The notes beneath the pieces are model-generated. The model did no database searches, had not been told where the DNA came from, and saw only the letters and a program-made list of their open reading frames with translations. 64,000 nucleotides of DNA from assembly GCA_031271685.1 (NCBI GenBank), contig JAISVH010000117.1, positions 29,236 to 93,235 of the forward strand. The letters run 5' to 3'. Both the position numbers and the translations under genes were made by a program. This document shows, piece by piece, positions 35,577-42,984 of the stretch; the stretch's first letter is position 1; every line of letters starts with the position of its first letter. Origin of the DNA: Eubacterium sp. GTDB lineage: Bacteria; Bacillota; Clostridia; Oscillospirales; Ruminococcaceae.

Positions 35577-36545
35577 TTAATTTGAAATTTTGTGTATGTC
35601 ATTCCAAATATGTTGCTTTTTCTTAAGTATGTCAATGAGAACGATAATAAATATTACAACGCCCCAAACCAGGTTGTAAAGATAAACGGAAATATGCGTC
35701 AGTCTAAGAATGTTATCAAGAGAAGCCACCATAAGAATGCCAAGCAACGAACCAAATATGCTGCCTTTCCCTCCGCTCATACGTATACCGCCTACCACTA
35801 CCGCAGCAATACAATACACTTCAGTGCCTAGCGACATGTTAAATTGAGTTCCTCCCAAGCGTGAAGTTGTTAAAAGTCCGCCCACGCCGCAAAGCAATCC
35901 CGTTAAAATAAAGATATAAGCCTGCACTCTGTCAACATTAATTCCGGAAGCTCTTAGCGCATCCGCATTGTCTCCTATAGCATAGATATAGCGGCCAAAA
36001 CGTGTTTTATTTATAATTACCGCAAAGATAACAAATAAAAATACAAAAATCCATACGTTAGATGTCATACCTAAAATTTTGGTTTGACTCAGAGCCTTAT
36101 AATCGTCTCCGGCTACCAAAGTGCTTTCAGAACCTATGAGGATACTGCCCAACCCTGTCAATATATAAGAAACCGCCAAGGTCGTTATCATAGATGGAAT
36201 TTTTAGCTTTGCCACGCCAAATCCGTTGACCAGTCCAAAAACAGCTCCCGAAAGCACCGCCGCGAGACTGGCGTATATAAGGCTGCGGGTAGACATGAAT
36301 ACCTCAGAAGCGATTGCGCCTGAACAGTATAGAATTGCGCCGACCGATATATCGATTTCACCTGAGATAATTACCATTGACATACCGATAGATGCGATGC
36401 CAATTACCGCAGCCTGAGGGATAAGAGTGATAAGGTTGTCCGGCCTTAAAAAAATAGGCACCTTCCAAATGATGAACACAACAAAAATCAAGATCATAGC
36501 AGGCTTTATATAGTCGATCCAATTTTTTGAAAGCTTGAGTTTCAT
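35577..36545 (-). CDS. Ribose/xylose-type ABC transporter permease
   Basis: Permease of 322 residues, related to but different from the one at 33519. It shows SIGMSMVIISGEIDISVGAI, GLVNGFGVAKLKIPSMITTL, YAIGDNADALRASGI and VVGGIRMSGGKGSIFGSLLG. About eight to ten membrane helices are predicted. It starts right after the ATPase gene (stop and start adjacent), so translation is probably coupled. Confidence 0.9.
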   Translation of the reverse strand: MKLKLSKNWIDYIKPAMILIFVVFIIWKVPIFLRPDNLITLIPQAAVIGIASIGMSMVIISGEIDISVGAILYCSGAIASEVFMSTRSLIYASLAAVLSGAVFGLVNGFGVAKLKIPSMITTLAVSYILTGLGSILIGSESTLVAGDDYKALSQTKILGMTSNVWIFVFLFVIFAVIINKTRFGRYIYAIGDNADALRASGINVDRVQAYIFILTGLLCGVGGLLTTSRLGGTQFNMSLGTEVYCIAAVVVGGIRMSGGKGSIFGSLLGILMVASLDNILRLTHISVYLYNLVWGVVIFIIVLIDILKKKQHIWNDIHKISN

Positions 36546-38048
36546 TTACCCTCCTCCCATCGCTATTTTTACCAGTTTTTCTTCAGTTGCTTCTTCTCTG
36601 GTGAACCATCCGCACAGTTCGCCCTCCCGCATCACCAGAATCCGATGGCAAATACCCAACAACTCCGGAGCCTCCGAAGAAATGACGATCGAGGAGCGCC
36701 CCTCTTTCGACATGTCCACAATCTGCTCATAAATTTCAGCTTTGGCTTTTATATCTATTCCCCGCGTGGGTTCATCCAAAATAAACACCCAAGGATTCGT
36801 CAGCCTCCACTTACCAAACACCACTTTTTGCTGATTGCCACCGCTTAGTTGTTTTGTAAGCTGTCTTGAATTTTTCGCGACAATATTAAATTTCTTAACA
36901 GCTTCTGCAGTATTCTTTTTCATTTGGCTTCGATTGATATAATTTATGATTGGCATAGTAATGTTACTTAATATAGGCAAATTAAGATTGTTTTCAACAT
37001 GCATTGAAAGAACCAGGCCCTCACCCCGGCGATCCTCCGTCAAAAAACTGATACCATGCCGCATAACGTTTTTTGGTGAATTTAAGCGCACTTTTTCCCC
37101 GCGCATAAACATGTCTCCGCTCATTAACCAATCTAACCCGAACATAGCTCTTGCCAGCTCGCTTCTCCCGGCCCCTACTAATCCAAAAATCCCCAGTACC
37201 TCCCCCTCTCTTAATTCAAAGCTTATTCCTTTCAGCTTACGGTTTACAAAATTCTCAACTTTCAACAAAACGTTTTGAGTTTCAAGCGGCGGCACAACTG
37301 GATAATATTGTTCCAATTTAACTCCAATCACCATTCTCACCAGTTCGTCCGTAGTCGTTTCGCTTACTTTTACCGTGCCTACATTCTTCCCATCCCTCAA
37401 AACGGTAACCCGGTCGCATAACTCAAATATTTCCTCAAATTTATGTGAAATATATATAATGCAAGTGCCCGAATCCCTCAGCTTGCTGATTATTCGAAAC
37501 AGAGTTTGGGTTTCTTTTTTTGTGAGTGATGATGTCGGCTCGTCAAAAATTATGATCTGAGACTCATACGACAGCGCTTTTGCAATCTCAACCATCTGCT
37601 GTTCGGCAATGCTCAGTTTTTCAACATGAGTTTTTGGGTCGATGTCCAATTCTATCTGTGATAGCCAACGCCTAGCCTCAAGATTCTTTTTATTTTCGTC
37701 AATAAAACGAAGCGGACCTTTTACAGGAAGGCGCGACATAAAAATGTTATCGGCGACCGAGCGCATAGAGAAAAGCTTAAGCTCTTGGTGGATAAAGGCA
37801 ATGCCATTTTGCATGGCCTGCGTAGGGCTTTGGATTTCCGCCGCTTTGCCATCTATATAGATATCTCCTTTATCTTTTGAATATATTCCCCCCAAAATAT
37901 TCATTAAAGTAGATTTTCCAGCTCCGTTGCCTCCTAAAAAACCGTGAACTTCCCCTCTTTTAACCGAAAATGAAACATCCTTCAACACCGATACCGATGA
38001 AAAGCTCTTATGAATATCTTTCATTACCAGATAGTCTTTGTCTCCCAT
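36546..38048 (-). CDS. Sugar ABC transporter ATP-binding protein (RbsA/MglA type)
   Basis: Tandem ATPase of 500 residues. The first domain has Walker A GGNGAGKST, signature LSIAEQQMVEIAKAL and Walker B IIIFDEPTSSL. The second has the altered loop FGLVGAGRSELARAMFG in place of Walker A, and LSGGNQQKVVFGKW with WVFILDEPTRGIDI. This pattern is typical of RbsA/MglA. The ATG at 38048 is chosen because a G-run (GGGGGG) lies just upstream; a longer frame adds 14 unlikely residues. First transporter gene after the regulator. Confidence 0.93.
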   Translation of the reverse strand: MGDKDYLVMKDIHKSFSSVSVLKDVSFSVKRGEVHGFLGGNGAGKSTLMNILGGIYSKDKGDIYIDGKAAEIQSPTQAMQNGIAFIHQELKLFSMRSVADNIFMSRLPVKGPLRFIDENKKNLEARRWLSQIELDIDPKTHVEKLSIAEQQMVEIAKALSYESQIIIFDEPTSSLTKKETQTLFRIISKLRDSGTCIIYISHKFEEIFELCDRVTVLRDGKNVGTVKVSETTTDELVRMVIGVKLEQYYPVVPPLETQNVLLKVENFVNRKLKGISFELREGEVLGIFGLVGAGRSELARAMFGLDWLMSGDMFMRGEKVRLNSPKNVMRHGISFLTEDRRGEGLVLSMHVENNLNLPILSNITMPIINYINRSQMKKNTAEAVKKFNIVAKNSRQLTKQLSGGNQQKVVFGKWRLTNPWVFILDEPTRGIDIKAKAEIYEQIVDMSKEGRSSIVISSEAPELLGICHRILVMREGELCGWFTREEATEEKLVKIAMGGG

Positions 38049-38128
38049 AGCCCCCCCTATATAAACCGATACAAACCGACCCGCGCTCAATCACATGTTC
38101 AGCGCCAAAGCGTGTCCAATTTAATAAA

Positions 38129-38764
38129 TCAATTATTGCCCTCACTTACAATAACATCCTCTATTTCCTTACTCACGCGAAACAAATGAGATTTCAGCGC
38201 TTGCAACGCGCCGGCGCAGTCAGAGTTTAAAATCGCCGTAGCTATGTCGATATGCTCTCGGTTAGCTAAATGTTCGTAAGCATTGCTTATATTAGCAAAT
38301 AACTCTATTAAATTCTGCAATTTCATATAAACATCTATAAAATAGTCATTATTGCTGGCTTTGACAAGCGCGCCATGAAGCAAAATATCCAACTTCCGAA
38401 AACAGATTTTTTTGTCTTCTCCGAGAGCCGATTGTTCACAAATGATCTGCATTTCGTTCCTATTAATATTGTTAAAATATTTTTCCAAACTATAGGTTTC
38501 ATACAGTTCGCGCACTTCCATTATTTTCAAAGCCTCGTCAAGATTAAACCTTTTCACAAAGAAACCTACTCGCTCGCGATTCACCACAAGTCCAAGACTG
38601 GCCAATTCCTGCAATGAATTCCTCACCGGCATATTGCTGATCCCAAATTCCTGAGCTATTTCTTTAGTTGGAATCTGCTCTCCAGGCAAATAAATTTTAC
38701 CCAAAATTCGTTCTTTAATTATAACCCTTATCTGTTCCTGCAAACTGTCAGTTACTATGCTCAC
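38129..38764 (-). CDS. GntR-family regulator with FCD domain
   Basis: Transcription factor of 211 residues. The winged helix contains ERILGKIYLPGEQIPTKEIA and FGISNMPVRNSLQELASLGL, and the C-terminal part is the all-helical FCD ligand domain, which often binds sugar acids. The start is taken as GTG at 38764, because GGAGGTG sits 6-7 bases before it; the upstream ATG at 38782 would place that ribosome binding site inside the coding region. It heads the transporter-uxu gene set, so it is the likely controller, responding to a uronate intermediate (inference). Confidence 0.9.
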   Translation of the reverse strand: MSIVTDSLQEQIRVIIKERILGKIYLPGEQIPTKEIAQEFGISNMPVRNSLQELASLGLVVNRERVGFFVKRFNLDEALKIMEVRELYETYSLEKYFNNINRNEMQIICEQSALGEDKKICFRKLDILLHGALVKASNNDYFIDVYMKLQNLIELFANISNAYEHLANREHIDIATAILNSDCAGALQALKSHLFRVSKEIEDVIVSEGNN

Positions 38765-38816
38765 ATTTAAACACCTCCGCATAAAAAATAATAATTTAAA
38801 CTATATACGGATATTA

Positions 38817-38852
38817 AAACATCTGCGGCGCAGCCGCTTCCAATATTTTAAA
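38817..38852 (+). repeat. Family A fragment, copy A7
   Basis: AAACATCTGCGGCGCAGCCG then CTTCCAATATTTTAAA: left third of family A. It lies upstream of the GntR gene. Confidence 0.6.
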
Positions 38853-38870
38853 TTGACCTACTATATAATC

Positions 38871-38939
38871 TTTTAACTTTAAATTTACTAAATTTAAAGT
38901 TAAACAAGCATCGCGCTGTTTGCGAGCGGCGCCCGCAAC
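38871..38939 (-). repeat. Repeat family C, copy C1
   Basis: Contains a perfect 15-bp stem, TTTAACTTTAAATTT (38872-38886) and AAATTTAAAGTTAAA (38890-38904), followed by GCATCGCGCTGTTTGCGAG and GGCGCCCGCAAC. The reverse complement matches 61097-61165 over its whole length, with a few differences. Confidence 0.6.
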
Positions 38940-39001
38940 ATATTTCGCCTAATGTCCTGATGTTCATCGGCAAAAATCTTGCGCTGCCCAAAATTATACG
39001 T

Positions 39002-40408
39002 TCAATCGTGATTTGCCAACGCTTCTCCGATAGCTTCATCCAACACGCTCAACCCTTCAAGCAACGCCTCCTTATCAATAACAAGCGGAGGCGATACCTT
39101 TAAAGTGGCTCCGGTGCCCACCGGAGCAAAAAATAAAACTCCTTTTCTCATTGCTGATTCAACCACATCATGAGCAAGATCCGGGTCAATTTCTTTTGTT
39201 CCGCTCTTAGTAAAAACGATTGCCCACACAAGTCCGACCCCTTTTACAAACCCTACAACGTCCTTGTACTTTTTTCGGATCTGTTCAAGCTTGTCCCGGC
39301 AAACGCTCTCCATCCCACTGACATGCGAGATCAAATCGTGCTCCAACAAATAATCTATGCTGGCCAACGTGGCGGCGCAGGACAACGGATTTCCAGTATG
39401 AGTGCTAGTCATTTGGTTTGGGCCATATATGTCCATTATTTCTTTTTTACCTATTACGCAAGAAAGGGGCAGAGAGCTGCTAATTCCTTTCCCGCAGCAT
39501 ACCAAATCAGGCACGATTTCCATATGCTCAAAGCCAAATCGTTTTCCGGTTCGTCCGAACGCTGCCTGCACTTCGTCAAAAATTAACACAATATTATGTT
39601 TGTCACAAAAATCACGCAATATTCTCGCTACGCCTACCGATATTAATTCAGCCCATCCGCCCTGAAATGTTTCGGTCATGATTCCAGAGATTTCGTCAAA
39701 ATCCACTCCCTGTTCAACAAGCGGTTTCATGATTGCTTCAAAGCATTTTTCATCCGAATAGTCCGGATGAGCCGGATCAGCCCATTCATATTTGAAAGAA
39801 TTGGGGAACGGAACATTGTGAAAGTCTTTGTCAACATTTACAATCCATGTTTTTCCGGCTGGAGTTCCCCCCGCCATCTGCGAACCCATCGTGCGCCCAT
39901 GAAAAGCGTCGTCAAAAGTTACTATTTTGATTTTCTTTTTACCGCCGACTTTTTGCCCGTACGTGCGCGCAAGCTTTATTGCGCATTCCGTACTTTCCGA
40001 GCCTGTAGAAAGCAAAAATACCTTATCCAAGCCTTCCGGAGCAAATTCAGAAATTTTCTTGACAAGTTTGGCGCGTATTTCGCTAGGAAAACAGTAATTA
40101 TTCAAAAGCTGATGATCCACCATATCTGATACGGCTTTTTGAACATTAGGATTACAGTGTCCCGTATTGGCGACTAACACGCAGGAACTAAAATCGATCC
40201 ATTTGTTTCCCCATCTATCGTATACATTATAGCCTACGGCTTTATCCCATACTACCGGAGGCTGGCCGCTCATCGAAATCGGTTCATATTCACGCAATTC
40301 CTCTATAATTTTTACGGCGTCACGATGGGGGATGCTTGTACAAATACGCCGGTTTTTTGTCTCAACTTCTGGTACATCAACAGGGGTCAGACAAAATTGC
40401 TTTGCCAC
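39002..40408 (-). CDS. Class III aminotransferase
   Basis: PLP-dependent aminotransferase of 468 residues, of the group containing GabT and related omega-aminotransferases. STGSESTECAIKLAR is the phosphate-binding region, FDDAFHGRTMGSQMAGG a conserved aromatic loop, LIFDEVQAAFGRTG carries the PLP Asp, and the Schiff-base Lys is in VCCGKGISSSLPLS. The start is GTG at 40408 with GAGGTGA 7 bases upstream. It stands alone with its own promoter and a possible operator. The amino donor is unknown; 4-aminobutyrate or beta-alanine are options. Confidence 0.88.
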   Translation of the reverse strand: MAKQFCLTPVDVPEVETKNRRICTSIPHRDAVKIIEELREYEPISMSGQPPVVWDKAVGYNVYDRWGNKWIDFSSCVLVANTGHCNPNVQKAVSDMVDHQLLNNYCFPSEIRAKLVKKISEFAPEGLDKVFLLSTGSESTECAIKLARTYGQKVGGKKKIKIVTFDDAFHGRTMGSQMAGGTPAGKTWIVNVDKDFHNVPFPNSFKYEWADPAHPDYSDEKCFEAIMKPLVEQGVDFDEISGIMTETFQGGWAELISVGVARILRDFCDKHNIVLIFDEVQAAFGRTGKRFGFEHMEIVPDLVCCGKGISSSLPLSCVIGKKEIMDIYGPNQMTSTHTGNPLSCAATLASIDYLLEHDLISHVSGMESVCRDKLEQIRKKYKDVVGFVKGVGLVWAIVFTKSGTKEIDPDLAHDVVESAMRKGVLFFAPVGTGATLKVSPPLVIDKEALLEGLSVLDEAIGEALANHD

Positions 40409-40453
40409 TTTAATATCACCTCATTTAATATATTGAGTAACGTTCACACATTT

Positions 40454-40486
40454 CTTATATCTGACATTTCAGATGTAAGATATAAG
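40454..40486. promoter_or_regulatory. Operator-like palindrome downstream of an aminotransferase promoter
   Basis: CTTATATCT (40454-40462) and AGATATAAG (40478-40486) are perfect inverted arms. Inside them ATCTGA and TCAGAT form a second palindrome. It starts a few bases after the expected transcription start of the class III aminotransferase gene, where a bound repressor would block transcription. Confidence 0.5.
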
Positions 40487-40496
40487 CCATGAAAAT

Positions 40497-40525
40497 AGAT
40501 TACCATAATTCTTTTAATTTGTCAA
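40497..40525 (-). promoter_or_regulatory. Promoter for the class III aminotransferase gene
   Basis: Minus-strand TTGACA (40525-40520) and TAATCT (40502-40497) with a 17-base gap. The leader is about 80 bases and contains the palindrome at 40454-40486. Confidence 0.6.
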
Positions 40526-40631
40526 GAGTCAAATATTATAAAATATTCAGCAAAAATTTATTAAATTTGCACATATAAACGCATAGTACAACCCTAACCT
40601 CTATAGAATATATAGCAAGGATCTAAAGGAG

Positions 40632-41780
40632 GTGTTCGCTTTAGAAAATAAAATAACGCCAAGTGTCTGGACGATTGCCGCTCATGACGGAATATGGGTT
40701 AATCAGCATCTGATGAAAGACTGCGGCCTTGTGCCATATATGTTCCACAAAGTATACGGCTTTCGCCCGGCCATGTTGGGCCGCAGCATCGGAGAGTACA
40801 GATATCTTGAACAAATGCCGGAAATGAGGATGGAATTTCTGTCGGTCAAAGCAGAAGAATATCATGACGAAAGTATACGGTTTTTACAGCATCATTATAA
40901 TGAAATGGACCTTATAGTCCTGCACGGACCTTATCAGCACTACAGCCTTTTTTTGAGCGAATACAAAAAGCTCCGGCCTGACGGCAAAGTGTATATGGCG
41001 CTTGATATGAACAGCTTCTGGGCTGACCGGATCATATGTACGGACCCATGGTTCATAAAATTGCTAGACGAGTGTGACGTTATCGCTACAAGCTGCCGAA
41101 AAATACAAGATCTTTTGAACCGCAAGTGGAGCCGTTGGACAATCCGACACATCCCAAACGGTTTTTATAACATCACCGGCCAGCCTTTATCTGTGTCTCC
41201 GGAACTAAAAGAAAATATCCTTCTAACCGTCGGGCGGATCGGAACGGAGCAAAAGGCGACCCATTTACTTATGGAAGCTTTTGCGATAGCGCACACCGAG
41301 TTAAAAGACTGGCGTTTGCATTTGGTCGGCAGTATAAGCGAAGATTTTCACCCGTATATTCATCAATATTTTCAAAGATTCCCAGAACTTCGCGAAAAAG
41401 TTTCATTCATGGGCATGATTGAGGATAAAGCGGAATTGTACGCGGAATACGCCAAGTCAAAAGTTTTTGTTTTGACTTCCTTTTACGAAGGCGGCGCTCC
41501 AAATGTCGTCGCGGAAGCGCTTTTCCACGGCTGCTACACAGTAACAAGCGACATTGACGCCGCAGAAGAAATTACGAACAGCGGCAGATGCGGCCGAGTA
41601 TTCCCGCTGGGAGATGCCCGGGCTTTGGCTAATATTCTAATGAAAATATGTCCTAACGCCGCGCTTTTTAGCGATACTTTCCCTAAAACTTTAGAGTACG
41701 CTCACCTGCGCTTCGACTGGGAAAAGAATATCAGATACCTTCACCGTTTGCTGTTTGAAGAATATAGTCAGCCAATTTAA
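40632..41780 (+). CDS. Glycosyltransferase, GT4-like
   Basis: Predicted cytoplasmic glycosyltransferase of about 382 residues with GT-B fold. The second half is typical of family GT4: ILLTVGRIGTEQKATHLLMEA, then FLGMI-like VSFMGMIEDKAELYAEYAKS and the nucleotide-sugar motif VFVLTSFYEGGAPNVVAEAL. The acceptor-binding N-terminal half is less conserved. The start is uncertain. The only in-frame start codon near the strong AAAGGAGG (40626-40633) is a GTG at 40632 that overlaps it. The next in-frame ATG lies about 28 residues in and would remove part of the fold. Probably acts in surface glycan synthesis. Confidence 0.8.
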   Translation: MFALENKITPSVWTIAAHDGIWVNQHLMKDCGLVPYMFHKVYGFRPAMLGRSIGEYRYLEQMPEMRMEFLSVKAEEYHDESIRFLQHHYNEMDLIVLHGPYQHYSLFLSEYKKLRPDGKVYMALDMNSFWADRIICTDPWFIKLLDECDVIATSCRKIQDLLNRKWSRWTIRHIPNGFYNITGQPLSVSPELKENILLTVGRIGTEQKATHLLMEAFAIAHTELKDWRLHLVGSISEDFHPYIHQYFQRFPELREKVSFMGMIEDKAELYAEYAKSKVFVLTSFYEGGAPNVVAEALFHGCYTVTSDIDAAEEITNSGRCGRVFPLGDARALANILMKICPNAALFSDTFPKTLEYAHLRFDWEKNIRYLHRLLFEEYSQPI

Positions 41781-41846
41781 AAAACCTAAAGTTTTTTTAA
41801 CAGCAGGCAAATTCCGTTGGCAACCTTAAGGTTCGCGACTGACTAT

Positions 41847-41907
41847 GGGCCGCCTTCGGCGGCCCGCGGCGCATACCACGCCTTAAAAACGCATTTAGCG
41901 TTTTTAA
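41847..41907. terminator. Two hairpins after the glycosyltransferase gene
   Basis: GGGCCGCC-TTC-GGCGGCCC (41847-41865) is followed by TTAAAAACGC-ATTTA-GCGTTTTTAA (41883-41907). The second has A- and T-rich flanks that could work in both directions, between the convergent glycosyltransferase and tRNA operons. Confidence 0.55.
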
Positions 41908-41950
41908 AATGACCTTCTGCAACAATAACTGTCTATCGGCAGTTTAACTT

Positions 41951-41985
41951 TTCAAACATCCGCGGCGGAGACTCGTATGTTTGAA
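41951..41985. repeat. Family A palindromic derivative, copy A12
   Basis: TTCAAACATCCGCGGCGGAG at the left and ATGTTTGAA at the right. As in A6, both ends are the family A left end in inverted orientation, here with an imperfect centre. Confidence 0.55.
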
Positions 41986-41992
41986 AAAAAAC

Positions 41993-42039
41993 GCAAAAGA
42001 AATCCCGCCGATTTAAATAATCAGCGGGATTTCTTTTGC
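41993..42039 (-). terminator. Intrinsic terminator of the tRNA-Val/Asp/Gly/Cys operon
   Basis: Perfect 16-bp stem GCAAAAGAAATCCCGC / GCGGGATTTCTTTTGC (41993-42008 and 42024-42039). On the minus strand it is followed by GTTTTTTTT, the usual U-tract. It lies just beyond tRNA-Cys. Confidence 0.85.
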
Positions 42040-42051
42040 CTTGAAACAAAT

Positions 42052-42125
42052 TGGAGGCGCCGCCCGGATTTGAACCGGGGGTCAGGGAGTTGCAGTCCCA
42101 TGCCTTACCACTTGGCTACAGCGCC
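42052..42125 (-). tRNA. tRNA-Cys (GCA)
   Basis: Minus-strand cloverleaf starting GGCGCTGTAGCCAAGTGGTA with anticodon loop CTGCAAC (GCA), T-arm GGTTCAAATCC, discriminator U and an encoded CCA. A U discriminator is typical of tRNA-Cys. Last gene of a four-tRNA cluster. Confidence 0.95.
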
Positions 42126-42187
42126 ATGTTTTCTGCCGGCTGTTACGTCGGCGAAAACAGAAGAAAGCTCCCGCTATTGCGGGAACA

Positions 42188-42263
42188 TGGAGCGGATTAC
42201 GAGGCTCGAACTCGCTACCTCCACCTTGGCAAGGTGGCGCTCTACCAGATGAGCTAAATCCGC
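42188..42263 (-). tRNA. tRNA-Gly (GCC)
   Basis: Starts GCGGATTTAGCTCATCTGGT, anticodon loop TTGCCAA (GCC), T-arm GAGTTCGAGCC, 3' end TCCA encoded. Confidence 0.95.
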
Positions 42264-42323
42264 AACAATAATAAATAATATGCGACACGCGTCAAAAGAG
42301 AACCATCCGGCAATTCAAAAAAC

Positions 42324-42400
42324 TGGCGACCTGGAAGGGACTCGAACCCTCGACCTCTAGCGTGACAGGCTAGCGTTCTAACCAACTGAACTACCAGGCC
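42324..42400 (-). tRNA. tRNA-Asp (GTC)
   Basis: Starts GGCCTGGTAGTTCAGTTGGT, anticodon loop CTGTCAC (GTC), T-arm GGGTTCGAGTCCC, G discriminator and encoded CCA. Confidence 0.95.
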
Positions 42401-42542
42401 AAAATATTCTTATTTACTATTAATAAAAACAATAAAACTTGTCCTGCGTCTCGCAGTATCTGATCGCAAAATCCACAGACGCATAAAACAAAGTTTTCCG
42501 CCCGGTTTTCAGGCTGAACCATACTTTTAATATCTGCCGATT

Positions 42543-42618
42543 TGGTGGGAGTTACAGGGCTCGAACCTGTGACCCCCTGCTTGTAAGGCAGGTGCTCTCC
42601 CAGCTGAGCTAAACTCCC
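42543..42618 (-). tRNA. tRNA-Val (TAC)
   Basis: Starts GGGAGTTTAGCTCAGCTGGG, anticodon loop CTTACAA (TAC), T-arm AGGTTCGAGCCCT, encoded CCA. First gene of the cluster. Confidence 0.95.
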
Positions 42619-42637
42619 ACATAACGACAGCTATTTT

Positions 42638-42666
42638 ATTATACACATTTATTCAAAGTTTGTCAA
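42638..42666 (-). promoter_or_regulatory. Promoter of the tRNA-Val/Asp/Gly/Cys operon
   Basis: Minus-strand TTGACA (42666-42661) and TATAAT (42643-42638), 17 bases apart: a full consensus promoter 20 bases upstream of tRNA-Val. Confidence 0.85.
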
Positions 42667-42725
42667 GCATTTTTTAATCTTATACCAGAAATTTAGTTTT
42701 ATCTCGAATTTTCATGCTCGCTATC

Positions 42726-42833
42726 TTATTGCCCCTGCAATAAGCAGCAGATAAAATATCACGTAGGATTTTTGTCGTCAAACAATACAATTTTGCCGCG
42801 AATATCCATTGATATTTGGTGCAGGGGTAATAA
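42726..42833. repeat. Repeat family D, copy D1
   Basis: 108-bp element with terminal inverted repeats TTATTGCCCCTGCA (42726-42739) and TGCAGGGGTAATAA (42820-42833), one mismatch. Its interior includes CAATTTTGCCGCGAATATCC, which matches in reverse the CGGATATTTGCGGCAAAATT part of family B copies, so the two families share a module. Confidence 0.6.
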
Positions 42834-42919
42834 TTGTCAGAAACGTCCCGTCAAGCCATTTGGGTGGTTAATACTTATCTCCATGAAACTAAATTTCCCT
42901 GACAGTGTCGCGCCAACTA

Positions 42920-42948
42920 TTGCAATTCTATTGAATTTATGTTATACT
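42920..42948 (+). promoter_or_regulatory. Promoter for the hybrid histidine kinase
   Basis: TTGCAA (42920-42925) and TATACT (42943-42948) with 17 bases between, 36 bases upstream of the start codon. Confidence 0.65.
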
Positions 42949-42984
42949 AAATTTGTTTGGTTACAAAGAAAATAGGAGATGCTT

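Larger units (their letters stand above)
42619..42984. other. Divergent intergenic region between tRNA cluster and histidine kinase
   Basis: 366 bases without a gene. It holds the tRNA promoter (42638-42666), repeat family D (42726-42833), about 85 bases with no recognisable feature, and the kinase promoter (42920-42948). Confidence 0.6.

Noticed and set aside
41977-42257. Overlapping open frames on the plus strand across the tRNA cluster
   Set aside because: They run through tRNA-Cys and tRNA-Gly, which have full cloverleaves with encoded CCA on the minus strand. No ribosome site or protein likeness supports them.
42726-42833. CRISPR array or spacer-like repeats in intergenic regions
   Set aside because: The repeats are dispersed, palindromic and not arranged as regularly spaced units, and no cas gene is present anywhere in the window.
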